From the NCBI RefSeq assembly GCF_006636215.1, contig NZ_VIFM01000102.1:1-35723 (forward strand): DNA of 35,723 bases, in the 5' to 3' direction. The stretch is from Myxococcus llanfairpwllgwyngyllgogerychwyrndrobwllllantysiliogogogochensis. GTDB taxonomy: Bacteria > Myxococcota > Myxococcia > Myxococcales > Myxococcaceae. The notes under the pieces were generated by a model that searched no databases, had not been told where the DNA came from, and was given only the letters and a program-made list of their open reading frames with translations. The translations under genes were made by a program, and so were the position numbers. Each line of letters begins with the position of its first letter. Position 1 is the first letter of the stretch. Of this stretch, positions 1 to 9,741 are shown piece after piece.

Positions 1-2287
1 GCGCCAGGGTGGGCGGGCAGCTGTTCTCCCGGGTCAGGAGTCCTGGGGCGGGCATGGACGTGGCGAACAAGGGGCCCTTGACGGGGCTGTTGAGCAGCTC
101 GACGATCCGGTTGTCCTGGGCGTCGTTGCTCATGACCTGGAAGTGTTCGGAGTCGTTGTCGCCGCTGACGACCGGGAAGGTGGTCAATGGGGTGCTGGTG
201 CTGTTGTTGGCGAGCCCTCCCCGCTGGTCTGCCTCGGCGAGGAAGAGGTCGTACGGGTCGTCGCAGAAGATGCGGCTCTTGTTGCCTGTGACGGTGTCCA
301 GTTTGGTCAGGATGAGCCTGTCCTTCACAGAGGACTCGGCGCCCTTGGTGTAGGGGTGTCTGTTCTGCATGTTGATGTACAGCGTCCGGGTGGAGGGAAG
401 CAGCATCTCGAAGGCGGTACCGTGCTCGATGGTGTTTCCTCCGGTGCCGACCAGCACATGCGATGGGACCGGGGTGGTCTGGATGCTGTTGATGGTCGGG
501 CTCTGCGTCACGAGGTCATCAATGGCGCCTCCCTCGGCCCCGTCGATTTTGACGCCGAAGTTGCGCAACATGTTCCTGACGGCGGTCATCTCCGATGCGT
601 TCAAGGACGTTCGCATCCTCACGACCTCGTCCGCGATGCGCGTGCCCAGGTGGGGGGTGTTCACGGTGATGAGCCGGTTGAAGTAGCCTTTTCCGAGGTT
701 CGAGTCGTCGTGGTAGTCGGTCCGGTCGACGAACTTGCGGGCCATCAATCCGCCCATGCCATGGCCGATGACGTCGACCTGGGTGACGGCGACATTGTCA
801 TGGCGGTGCTCGGTCAAGGCCTCGTCCACGGCCTTCGAAACGACGTCGACGTTCTGCGGAGACTCGATGCCCGCCGAATTGTAGAGCGCGTAGTCCGCAC
901 AGGTGACGTCGAACAGGGGGTTGCCGGAGATGCGGGCGCTGCCCGTCCAGAACAGGCAGCTGGACCAGATGTCGTGAACGACCACCAGGGGGGGGCGGAT
1001 GATGTTGAGCGGGAGCGTCTCCGTGACAGTGGCCCCTCCCGTCGGGGTGAAGGCCGCGGAGAGCGTCGTGGTCCGCTTGTTGACCCCGGCGGAGGTGCCG
1101 TTGTTGAAGTCCTCGGGGCTCGTATACAGCGCCAGCGCGTAGAAGCCCGTGCTGAGCTGCACGGCGGGGACCGACACCGTGTTGCTCACGGTGGAACTCC
1201 CAATGGCGCTCAAGACGCCGTTCGGGTTCCCGGTGGCGGCGGGCACGGAGAACACCATGTTTCCAGCGCCGCTGACCTTGGCGCGCACGACGAGCTTGGT
1301 TTCGCCATCGGCGACCACCGCGCGAATGGAGGCGCCGTTGTCCTCGTGCGCGAGCGCCTCCAGGTCTTGCGACACCGTGCGCGAGCTCCTGTCGATGAGC
1401 TCGGGGTTCGGGTCGACCACCTGGAAGGTCCCGAAGGTGATGTTGTCCAGGACCACCGCCGAGTCCAGGATGCCGTCCCCGAGGTCCTGGATGGAGAACT
1501 CGAGGGTGACGGGCCCACCGCCCCTGATGGGAATGTTGATGATTTTGTAGTTGGTGATGCCCATGTCCGGGAACGTGGGGATGGTGGACGGGTAGGTGAT
1601 GGGGAAGTAGTCGATGCCATCCGGGTCGTCGGCGAGCAGGTCGAACCCGGAGCCTCCGGCGCGCGTGGCGGAGGCATCGAAGAATTCGGCGCTGTTCACC
1701 GACGTCTGCTCGATGATGCGCGTGTTCGTGGCATCGGTCACCCGGACCGTGAACACGTCATTGAATTCGCTGCCGACGTAGTCGGGCGACTCGGCGCTCA
1801 GGAAGCGATAGTCGAAAGACATGCGGGAGATTCCCGCGCGCACGTTGAAGGTGAGCCGCAGCGTCACCGCGTCCCCCTCGATTCCCGTGGGCGTGAAGTC
1901 CGTGCCGGGCTCGGTGGCGCGCGTCGCATGCTGGTTGATGGTGCCGGTGCTCAGGACGGCCAGGGTGTTTCCCATGCGGGGCTTGATGACCCCGAAGGTG
2001 GGCAGCACGAGCGCCGAGTCATCCGCGGGCGCCGTGAGCGTGGCGGTGGTCCCCGCGGGAGCGTCCATCGCCGCGGCGAGCGCCGCGGCCGTGGCGTTCA
2101 GGGTGTTGGAGGTTGCTGGCGCTGGCGCCATGAACTGGCCCGCGAGGCGCAGCCGCTCCGTCCTGGCGTCGGCGCGCAGCCTGGAGGCTCGTGGCTGTTC
2201 CGGCTCGGGCGGAGGGAGACTGGCGTCACCACACGCCACGGCGAGCGCTACGACAAACGGGAGCAGGAGAACGGTGCGCGTCTGCAT
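1..2287 (-). CDS. Lipoprotein with choice-of-anchor L-like domain and alpha/beta-hydrolase (lipase/esterase-like) domain, cut by left edge
   Basis: The frame is open from the ATG at 2287 to the left edge, giving at least 762 residues with no stop. A GGAG ribosome site lies about 9 bases upstream of the ATG. The N-terminus is a short hydrophobic signal ending A-V-A-C, a plausible though imperfect lipobox, so the protein is probably a lipoprotein. Residues roughly 100-300 contain LSAESPDYVGSEFNDVF, which resembles choice-of-anchor L domains (usually YVFASEEYPEYVGSEFNDVF-like). The C-terminal half is a lipase-like alpha/beta-hydrolase with VVHDIWSSCLFW near the start of the core and the elbow DVIGHGMGGLMARKF. 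The expected nucleophile of G-x-S-x-G is Gly here (residue 510, codon 758-760), so hydrolytic activity is doubtful. It is the most downstream of three same-strand lipoprotein genes. The hydrolase-fold call is firm; enzymatic activity and substrate are unknown. Confidence 0.8.
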   Translation of the reverse strand, partial: MQTRTVLLLPFVVALAVACGDASLPPPEPEQPRASRLRADARTERLRLAGQFMAPAPATSNTLNATAAALAAAMDAPAGTTATLTAPADDSALVLPTFGVIKPRMGNTLAVLSTGTINQHATRATEPGTDFTPTGIEGDAVTLRLTFNVRAGISRMSFDYRFLSAESPDYVGSEFNDVFTVRVTDATNTRIIEQTSVNSAEFFDASATRAGGSGFDLLADDPDGIDYFPITYPSTIPTFPDMGITNYKIINIPIRGGGPVTLEFSIQDLGDGILDSAVVLDNITFGTFQVVDPNPELIDRSSRTVSQDLEALAHEDNGASIRAVVADGETKLVVRAKVSGAGNMVFSVPAATGNPNGVLSAIGSSTVSNTVSVPAVQLSTGFYALALYTSPEDFNNGTSAGVNKRTTTLSAAFTPTGGATVTETLPLNIIRPPLVVVHDIWSSCLFWTGSARISGNPLFDVTCADYALYNSAGIESPQNVDVVSKAVDEALTEHRHDNVAVTQVDVIGHGMGGLMARKFVDRTDYHDDSNLGKGYFNRLITVNTPHLGTRIADEVVRMRTSLNASEMTAVRNMLRNFGVKIDGAEGGAIDDLVTQSPTINSIQTTPVPSHVLVGTGGNTIEHGTAFEMLLPSTRTLYINMQNRHPYTKGAESSVKDRLILTKLDTVTGNKSRIFCDDPYDLFLAEADQRGGLANNSTSTPLTTFPVVSGDNDSEHFQVMSNDAQDNRIVELLNSPVKGPLFATSMPAPGLLTRENSCPPTLA

Positions 2288-2356
2288 CAGGTTCACTCCG
2301 TGGTGTTGAGCTGGTGTGGCACGTGGGATGCGGGCTTCGGTGGGCGATAACGGGCA

Positions 2357-2388
2357 CGGCCACCCAGCGGTTTCCCACTGGGTGGCCG
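2357..2388 (-). terminator. Hairpin downstream of the Hint-domain gene
   Basis: Perfect 11-base inverted arms lie at 2357-2367 and 2378-2388 around a 10-base loop, about 45 bases past the stop of the minus-strand gene ending at 2435 and before the start of the next minus-strand gene. There is no T-tract, so it may be a processing or Rho-assisted end rather than a classical intrinsic terminator. Confidence 0.45.
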
Positions 2389-2434
2389 GGTCTTCCGAGC
2401 AGGGGCCTGACTTTGGCCGCGAGCCAGGCGCGCT

Positions 2435-4303
2435 CTACTTGCGCTTGGCGGACATCACGTAGTCGCGGTGCCACTTCTTGGGCAGGTGGGCGAGCACATT
2501 GCCGTCCTTGCTCGTCATCGCGATGGACTCGTACTTCTGCTGAATCTGGCCGTCACCCACCACGAAGCCGTTGGCGTAGACGACGGTCTGGTCCGCGGCG
2601 AGCGCCAGCTTCTCCGCATCCGAGCCCACCTTGACGTTGTAGACCTTGCCGGCGTACGGCTCGCGGCTGACGTCGACGAGCTTGCTGGGGCCCGTCTTGG
2701 TCATGACCACGTCGCCCTTCTTCAGGGAGCGGGCCTGGACCATGCCGCGCGCCATGACCTGGATGGGGTGCATCTCCGTCATCAGCAGGGAGCGGCCGGA
2801 CTCGCTGCGGATGCGCACCATGGGCACGGTCTCCACGCCGATGGCCGTGTCCATGACGGTGAGCGCGGGCTGGTGCGGGTTGAGCACCCGGTCACCGGCC
2901 TTCACCGACTCGATGGGCGCCACCTTGCCCGCGGCCAGCTCGATTTCAGTCCCCGCCGCCAGGCAGCTGTTGGTGATGGTGAGCTTCTTGAAGGAGTAGC
3001 TCGGCCGGTCCACCAGGTCGTCGTTGCTCAGGGTGATGGAGGACTGATAGGGCGTGGAGACGGTGCCGGAGACGAGCACGAGCGGCAGCGTGATTTGCGC
3101 CGTCAGCTTCACCGTGTCCTGCACCTGACGGCAGCCGTCGTCGAAGAACGCGGCGTTGGCCTCCGTCATGTCCCAGTAGAGCGTCTTCTTGTCCGAGCTC
3201 AGCGTCACGCGGTTCCAGAACTGCGCCATCTTGGCCTGCAGGGTGTTGGTGTCCGTGACGTCGCAGCCGCCGCCCACGTTGGTGAGGATGAGCTTGATGT
3301 GGCCGGAGTCGGGACGCGCCACGTTGTTGTTCAGGTCGACGCGGTACTGATTGATGACCGCCTCGTTGAACGTGTGCGCGCTGCGGATGGAGACGTTGCC
3401 CTTGAACGGCAGCTTGACGGACTGGGGATTGCCCGTCAGGTCGTAGTCGCAATCCTGGGTCCAGGTGCGGTTGAGGCACACGGAGATGAGGTTGTCGTTG
3501 AACTTGATGTCCAGCGGCGCCTCGATGACCGGCGGGAGGTTCAGCCGCGGCTGCTGGGTGGTGGTGGTCGCGACGTCGGAGCCGACCTCCTTGAAGACGT
3601 ACGAGTCCGTGAAGCCCTCCACGGTGTCCTCGGCCTTGTATGACGCAATCCGGTAGCGCGTGAGCCGGGTCAGGGCCAGGTTGCCCTTGGCGTTGACCGT
3701 CACGTTCGTTCCGAGGTCGTACTGCTCACCCCAGATGAGCTCGCCCAGCGGGTACCCCGTGGTGTCGGTATAGGTCGTGTCCGTATAGGTGTAGAAGGAG
3801 CCACCCGGGAACGAGGACGTGGACGTGCCCGTGCCATCGTTGAGGACGTCGGTGTCCTCACCCGTGCTCGCGGCGGCGATGACGTGCTGCTCCTGCCGCG
3901 CGGCGGAGTTCTCCGCGAGGTCCTTGCTCACGGGCAGCAGGCCCGGCTTGTAGCCCAGGGCCACGTGCTCGCGGTGCCGCGTCTCCATCGCCTCGAACAG
4001 GTAGGGAGAGTTCTCCGGCGTCTTGCCGGCGATCTTGAGCCGCGCGAGCGCGAAGCGGTACTGCGCCGGGTCCGCCAGGTTCAGGCGGATGCGGACGTCG
4101 GGCTTGGCGATGCCGTGCAGGTAGCTCTGGTCTGCCTGGTACGTGGCCCACTCGGCCTTGGTCAGCCGCGAGGCATCTCCCACTCCTTGCCTGGTGCGGC
4201 CGAAGTTCGCCACCTGTTCATCCCGGGGCGCCGACGTGCAGCCCGACAGCAACGCCAGTCCCGTGGTGCAACCCATCACCAGAAAACGACGCATTCCCAT
4301 CAT
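2435..4303 (-). CDS. Predicted lipoprotein with C-terminal Hint (intein/hedgehog-type) domain
   Basis: The protein is up to 622 residues long. The signal peptide ends L-L-S-G-C, a canonical lipobox. Two adjacent ATGs (4303 and 4300) follow an AGGAGG, at 4 and 7 bases; the second may be the true start, costing one residue. Residues about 30-440 are an uncharacterised extracellular region rich in Thr/Asn beta-type sequence. From Cys447 the sequence reads CLAAGTEIELA, then V-x-A-G-D-R-V-L-N, T-E-M-H-P-I and a terminal YANGFVVGD block, matching Hint domains of bacterial intein-like and hedgehog-type autoprocessing proteins. The nucleophilic Cys1 is present. No His-Asn dipeptide ends the domain and about 28 residues follow it, so protein splicing is unlikely, whereas N-S acyl shift and cleavage before Cys447 remain possible. 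The gene begins 51 bases after the subtilisin stop and may be co-transcribed with it. No function is assigned to the N-terminal region. Confidence 0.85.
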   Translation of the reverse strand: MMGMRRFLVMGCTTGLALLSGCTSAPRDEQVANFGRTRQGVGDASRLTKAEWATYQADQSYLHGIAKPDVRIRLNLADPAQYRFALARLKIAGKTPENSPYLFEAMETRHREHVALGYKPGLLPVSKDLAENSAARQEQHVIAAASTGEDTDVLNDGTGTSTSSFPGGSFYTYTDTTYTDTTGYPLGELIWGEQYDLGTNVTVNAKGNLALTRLTRYRIASYKAEDTVEGFTDSYVFKEVGSDVATTTTQQPRLNLPPVIEAPLDIKFNDNLISVCLNRTWTQDCDYDLTGNPQSVKLPFKGNVSIRSAHTFNEAVINQYRVDLNNNVARPDSGHIKLILTNVGGGCDVTDTNTLQAKMAQFWNRVTLSSDKKTLYWDMTEANAAFFDDGCRQVQDTVKLTAQITLPLVLVSGTVSTPYQSSITLSNDDLVDRPSYSFKKLTITNSCLAAGTEIELAAGKVAPIESVKAGDRVLNPHQPALTVMDTAIGVETVPMVRIRSESGRSLLMTEMHPIQVMARGMVQARSLKKGDVVMTKTGPSKLVDVSREPYAGKVYNVKVGSDAEKLALAADQTVVYANGFVVGDGQIQQKYESIAMTSKDGNVLAHLPKKWHRDYVMSAKRK

Positions 4304-4354
4304 AGTGCCTCCTCCGCTTCAGACCGCCGTCAAGGACATCCAGACACGTTCAAA

Positions 4355-5737
<1,383 letters not shown>

Positions 5738-5970
5738 GTCGTCTCCGCGTGGGGCAGGTGGACTGGTGGCGCGATGGCAACGGGGCTCCGCTGCCAGGTG
5801 GATGTGCTGGAGTGGGGGAGCGGCGGGGGAGACCGCTCGAGGCCGAGGCCGTGTGGCGCCAGGCACCCACGGGAATCCGCTAGACGGCGACTCCGGGGAC
5901 GGGGTGCCAACGCAATGTTCGCGAGTTAATGACGCCCGCTGGCTTCAACCTATGCAGAGATTCTCAAATT

Positions 5971-6870
5971 TCACTTAGAGTGAATACTTTCATTGAGGAT
6001 GCTGCTGAGGCTGAGATTGATTTGACTCTCCACGGTCCGGAGCACGCTGGTGAACTCCTGGGAGGAGAGGTCCAGGCGTTCCATGAGCAGCCGTCGCGTC
6101 TCGTCGTGCACGGCCTGTTGGGCGCTCTGGAGCCACCGGGAGACGGTGGACTGGTTGACGCTGAAGAGGGCGCCAATCTTGGTCGTGGAGAGGTGATCCA
6201 CGAAGTGCAGGCGGAGCAGGTAGCGATGCTCGCTGGGGAGGGCGGCGAAGGCGTCCTCCAGGGCCCGGCGGAACTCGTCGTGGTAGCGGCGCTGGATGAC
6301 CTCGAGCTCCGGGTCCGAGTGGGGGGCGGGGAGCAGCTCCAGGAGGGCGTCACTGAGTGGGCCTTCGTCGTGGGTTGTCCGGAGCAGGCTCAAGGCCGTG
6401 CGCAGGGAGATGACCCGCACCCAGTTGGCCAGGGTGCCCCGACCGGAGTACTCGGCGATCTTCGGTGCGCCTCGGCCGCGCACCAGCAGCCGCTCCCGGA
6501 CGCGTTGGCGGACCTCGTCGACCACCGCGGGGGACAGCCGCATGTGCGCGAGCACGGAGGGCAGGCTCACCATGTGGTGTCGCTCGAAGGCGGCGAGCGC
6601 CGAGGGAAGGCCCTCCGCGCACGCACACGCGAGGAAGAGGTCCGCTGGCACCAGCTGGGCGAGCAGGTGCGCCAGCGCGTCGCCTGACGCCCGGTGGGGG
6701 ACGTGGGTGGCCAGATGACAGACGAAGGCGTCGGCGCCCAGGGGGATGTCTGGCCACTGTTCGCTGCCCGCCCTCCAGCAACGCAGCAGTTGCTGCTCGA
6801 GGCCGTCAGGGGGCTGGGCCCCTTCGCCGCGAGTGCCGATGCGCGCGAGGAATAACGGTGCGAATGCCAA
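5971..6870 (-). CDS. Sigma-70 family RNA polymerase sigma factor, Myxococcales-specific type
   Basis: A 299-residue protein if it begins at the TTG at 6870, which is preceded by a run of nine G that can act as a ribosome site. In-frame sequence upstream to 7014 is open but lies across a TATAAT element, so the shorter start is favoured. The family's N-terminus also typically begins near an A-F-L-A-R motif, here FLARIG. The middle (residues about 120-185) carries a region-2-like segment with Y-S-G-R-G-T-L-A-N-W-V-R-V. The C-terminus (about 215-270) is a region 4 helix-turn-helix, LSTTKIGALFSVNQSTVSRW. This layout fits the sigma family restricted to Myxococcales, whose members often neighbour Ser/Thr kinases. 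It is divergent from such a kinase and lies 233 bases upstream of the minus-strand subtilisin gene. It would redirect RNA polymerase to an unknown promoter set. Confidence 0.88.
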   Translation of the reverse strand: MAFAPLFLARIGTRGEGAQPPDGLEQQLLRCWRAGSEQWPDIPLGADAFVCHLATHVPHRASGDALAHLLAQLVPADLFLACACAEGLPSALAAFERHHMVSLPSVLAHMRLSPAVVDEVRQRVRERLLVRGRGAPKIAEYSGRGTLANWVRVISLRTALSLLRTTHDEGPLSDALLELLPAPHSDPELEVIQRRYHDEFRRALEDAFAALPSEHRYLLRLHFVDHLSTTKIGALFSVNQSTVSRWLQSAQQAVHDETRRLLMERLDLSSQEFTSVLRTVESQINLSLSSILNESIHSK

Positions 6871-6891
6871 GCCCCCCCCCTTCTGGGCGCC

Positions 6892-6897
6892 ATTATA
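6892..6897 (-). promoter_or_regulatory. Perfect -10 element (TATAAT) for the sigma factor gene
   Basis: TATAAT on the minus strand would place transcription initiation near 6885, about 15 bases before the TTG start at 6870. No convincing -35 hexamer is visible 16-18 bases upstream. The element supports the short N-terminus of the sigma factor. Confidence 0.5.
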
Positions 6898-7000
6898 TCC
6901 CAGCGTATGACCTTGCTGGCTAGGCAGGGTAATCTGGGTGGAGGTCGTCTTTGGGCATGAAAAGGGCGAGTTTCCAGGTTTTCCGAATGAGGCCCGTTTT

Positions 7001-8143
7001 GTGCGAGGCTTCACCCGGGGTGCTTCAGGGGGGTGGCAAATCCTTTCATCCAGCTGCCTGTGCGAAGAAGAGGTGGTGGCCCTGATGGAAGGGGGGCTGG
7101 AGACAGGGGCGCGTGCCCGGGTCCATCACCATGCCGCGGCGTGCCCGGCTTGCCGCGAGTTGCTGGTGGCCGTCGTGCGCAGCGAGGCGTTTCACCTGGA
7201 CCCGGCGGAGTCGGTGTTCGCTCCGCATCGGATGGCCCCCCTGGGGGAGACGTGGACGCCGCCGACGGAGCTGGACGAGTTCCGATTGATGCGGCTTCTG
7301 GGGCGCGGGGGGATGGGGGCCGTGTATCTGGCGCACGACACGTCCTTGGACCGGCTGGTCGCGCTGAAGCTCAGCGTCGCGCTCCAGCCGGACACGAGCA
7401 CGCTGGCGAGCTTCGCCATCGAGGCGCGGGCCATCGCGCGCATCAAGCACCCGAATGTCGTCACCGTCTTCCGCGCCGGTCAAATCGAGGGGCGGCCCTA
7501 TCTGGTGTACGAATACGTCGATGGGAAGAGCCTGGCGGAGCTGCCCTTGCCCTTGCCCTGGCGCTACGTGTTGGACATCGCCCTGGGGTTCTCACGGGGA
7601 CTGAGGGCCGCGCACCAGCGCGGTGTGCTTCACCGTGACCTCAAGCCGGGCAATGCCATCCTGGACTCAGACGGCACCATCAAGCTGCTCGACTTCGGGC
7701 TGGCCGCCTTCGTGGGGACGGACCGCTCGACGCCCTGGGCCGTGCCGGGCGTCGTCGGTACGCCTCGCTACATGGCGCCCGAGGTTCGCCTGGGCGCGGC
7801 GGCCACGCCGCAGAGTGACCTCTACGCGCTGGGCCTCCTGCTGTACGAGCTGTGCACGGGCAAGGTTCCCCGCGTGAGGCCGACCGCCACCGCGCCGCTG
7901 GCAGGGCCGCGAGCCGGGAGCCTGGTGCCGTTGACGGAGCTGGTGCCGGGAATCGACCGGGACTTCGCGGGGGCCATCGAGCGCTGCCTCGCGGACGACC
8001 CCGCCGGGCGCTTCGGCCTCGCGGACGCGTTGTGCCTGGCGCTGGAGCGCCTGATGACACCGCTTGGAGGCGAAGCGGCCTTTTCCCCGGAGAGGGCTTC
8101 TCCGGGGGCCGTCCAACCCTGGGAAGGGCTCACCACGCTCTGA
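7001..8143 (+). CDS. Eukaryote-like serine/threonine protein kinase with N-terminal zinc-finger-like motif
   Basis: A soluble kinase of about 380 residues. The first part carries CLCEEEVVALMEGGL and HHHAAACPACRELL, an H-x3-C-x2-C arrangement like anti-sigma-type zinc fingers (zf-HC2), typical of myxobacterial kinases. The kinase domain follows with P-loop GRGGMGAVYLAHD, lysine in VALKL, the helix-C Glu region, catalytic HRDLKPGNAIL, DFGLA and YMAPE; all catalytic residues are present. No transmembrane segment or C-terminal sensor domain is seen. The start is uncertain: GTG at 7001 has GAGG 9 bases upstream, while GTG at 6938 in the same frame would add 21 residues. The gene is divergent from the sigma factor gene, an arrangement suggesting joint regulation. 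The substrate is unknown, and the sigma factor is a natural candidate only by position. Confidence 0.92.
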   Translation: MRGFTRGASGGWQILSSSCLCEEEVVALMEGGLETGARARVHHHAAACPACRELLVAVVRSEAFHLDPAESVFAPHRMAPLGETWTPPTELDEFRLMRLLGRGGMGAVYLAHDTSLDRLVALKLSVALQPDTSTLASFAIEARAIARIKHPNVVTVFRAGQIEGRPYLVYEYVDGKSLAELPLPLPWRYVLDIALGFSRGLRAAHQRGVLHRDLKPGNAILDSDGTIKLLDFGLAAFVGTDRSTPWAVPGVVGTPRYMAPEVRLGAAATPQSDLYALGLLLYELCTGKVPRVRPTATAPLAGPRAGSLVPLTELVPGIDRDFAGAIERCLADDPAGRFGLADALCLALERLMTPLGGEAAFSPERASPGAVQPWEGLTTL

Positions 8144-8176
8144 CGGCTTCACGCCGCCGCCTGGTGAGCCTGCGTC

Positions 8177-8209
8177 AGCGTCCCGGCGAGGGCCGCGGCG
8201 CGGGACGCT
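8177..8209. terminator. Hairpin between convergent kinase and spoVR genes
   Basis: Nine-base perfect arms at 8177-8185 and 8201-8209 enclose a GC-rich 15-base loop. The structure overlaps the last codon of the spoVR gene and follows the kinase stop, so it could serve both strands. No T-tract is present. Confidence 0.45.
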
Positions 8210-9701
8210 ACAGCTCGACCTTCTTCTCCGTCTGCGTCGTCCCGTCGAAGCGGAGCATCACGCCCTTGTTGTCATAGCGGGTGATGATGTTGACGGGCCG
8301 GCGCCAGAGGGACTGGAGGTTCTTGAGCGTCTCTCGGGCGTAGTCGCCCTTGAGGTCCTGCCCGTCGTGTTTGTGCGCGAGCAGCAGCTCTCCCCGGTTC
8401 TCGTGGTTGCCGTCCACGACTTCGATGATGGGCTGGCCAAAGTTGGTGAGCCCCTGGAGCAGCTTGCTCTTCACCTTGCGGAACTCGCGGTCGAGAATCT
8501 CCCAGGAGTTGCGTTTGTCATTGAAGCCATACACGAAGAGCTTCTGCTCCATCGCGAATTCGGGCGTCAGGAACGTGTCGATGAAGGTGATGTCGTTGTA
8601 GTGCTTGCGGACCTCGAAAATCTTCTCGCGGCCAGCGCCCGATTTCTTGTCCCAGGAGCGGCGGGCGCGCAAGTCGTCACACTCGTCCCACTCCTTGCCG
8701 AAGCGGCCCTTGTTCCACCGCTCCTCGATATCCCGCCACAGCTCGATGCCCAGCTTGTAGGGGTTGATGGCGCCGGGGCGGGTGCCCATGGTGCCGGAGT
8801 GGTGGTCCGCGTAGTCGATGATTTCGTCATCGCGCAGGGCGCGGCGGGTCATGATGGTGGAGTGCCAGTAGCTGGCCCAGCCCTCGTTCATGATTTTCGT
8901 CTGGCCTTGCGGCGCGAAGTAATGCGCCTCCTCGCGCAGAATGGCGAGGATGTCCGACTCCCACGGCTCCAGCGGAGCTTCTTCCAGCAGGAAGAGCAGC
9001 ACGTCGCGCTGGGGGCGCTCGGGGAACTTCTTGGCGCGCTGCTTCTCGTCCTCCACCTTCTTGCGCTGGGAGTCGAGGAACTCCGACGGGTTGATGTAGC
9101 CGCGCATGTACTCGCGGCCGACCTTGAAGCCCTCCACGCGCTCGTTGGCCTTCAGCTCGTCTTCCGCCCGCCGGGGGTCCGGGTTGCGCCGGATGTGGGG
9201 CGAGTGCTGGTCGATGAGGTTCTCCAGGCTGAGCGTGCGGTCGATGAAGTCCTCGACCTTCTCCACGCCAATCTTGTCCACCCAGCGGCGCACCCGCGTG
9301 GCGTGGTTGGCCATCTCGTCAATCATCCGCCGGTTGGTGTGGCGGAAGGAGAAGTTGTTCTTGAAGAAGTCGCAGTGTCCGTAGACGTGGGCCATGACCA
9401 GCTTCTGGTCCACCTCCGGATTGCTCTCCATCAAGTACGCGTAGCAAGGGTCATTGTTGATGACGAGCTCATAGATTTTGCTGAGCCCATACTCGTAGCC
9501 CTTCGCGAGCTGCTCGTATTCCATGCCCCAGCGCCAGTGGGGGTAGCGCGTGGGGAAGCCGCCGTAGGCGGCCACCATGTTCATCTCGTCGTAGGACACC
9601 ATCTCGAAGACGGTGTCGAAGAAGTCGAGGCCGAACTCCTTCGCGTAGCCGTGGATTTCGTCCCTCAGCGCGGCGAGACGGGGTGTGAGGCTCTTGGGCA
9701 T
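8208..9701 (-). CDS. spoVR: SpoVR family protein (YcgB-like)
   Basis: A 497-residue protein starting at the ATG at 9701, with GGAGAG about 9 bases upstream. The sequence matches the SpoVR/YcgB family throughout: GLDFFDTVFEMVSYDEMN near the N-terminus, MAHVYGHCDFFKNN, and a YWHSTIMT segment in the middle, with normal family length. SpoVR is named for a Bacillus spore-cortex role; in proteobacteria it is a conserved partner of the PrkA(YeaG)/YeaH pair in stress and stationary-phase responses. Here it is the last gene of prkA-yeaH-spoVR, 40 bases after yeaH, consistent with one transcript. Its biochemical activity is not established. In a fruiting, spore-forming myxobacterium a link to starvation or sporulation is plausible but inferred. 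Confidence 0.95.
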   Translation of the reverse strand: MPKSLTPRLAALRDEIHGYAKEFGLDFFDTVFEMVSYDEMNMVAAYGGFPTRYPHWRWGMEYEQLAKGYEYGLSKIYELVINNDPCYAYLMESNPEVDQKLVMAHVYGHCDFFKNNFSFRHTNRRMIDEMANHATRVRRWVDKIGVEKVEDFIDRTLSLENLIDQHSPHIRRNPDPRRAEDELKANERVEGFKVGREYMRGYINPSEFLDSQRKKVEDEKQRAKKFPERPQRDVLLFLLEEAPLEPWESDILAILREEAHYFAPQGQTKIMNEGWASYWHSTIMTRRALRDDEIIDYADHHSGTMGTRPGAINPYKLGIELWRDIEERWNKGRFGKEWDECDDLRARRSWDKKSGAGREKIFEVRKHYNDITFIDTFLTPEFAMEQKLFVYGFNDKRNSWEILDREFRKVKSKLLQGLTNFGQPIIEVVDGNHENRGELLLAHKHDGQDLKGDYARETLKNLQSLWRRPVNIITRYDNKGVMLRFDGTTQTEKKVEL

Positions 9702-9741
9702 CGGGAAGTCTCTCCGAGGGGCACGTGGGGGAGGCCAGACG

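Noticed and set aside
143-2350. A 735-residue open frame on the plus strand opposite the hydrolase-like lipoprotein gene
   Set aside because: Translation is Val/Arg/Gly/Asp-rich with no recognisable family. It mirrors the true minus-strand gene, as expected when third positions are mostly G or C.
5970-5984. Small inverted repeat TTCACT/AGTGAA at the end of the sigma factor gene as a terminator
   Set aside because: Only six base pairs, no GC clamp, and it overlaps the stop codon; too weak to call.
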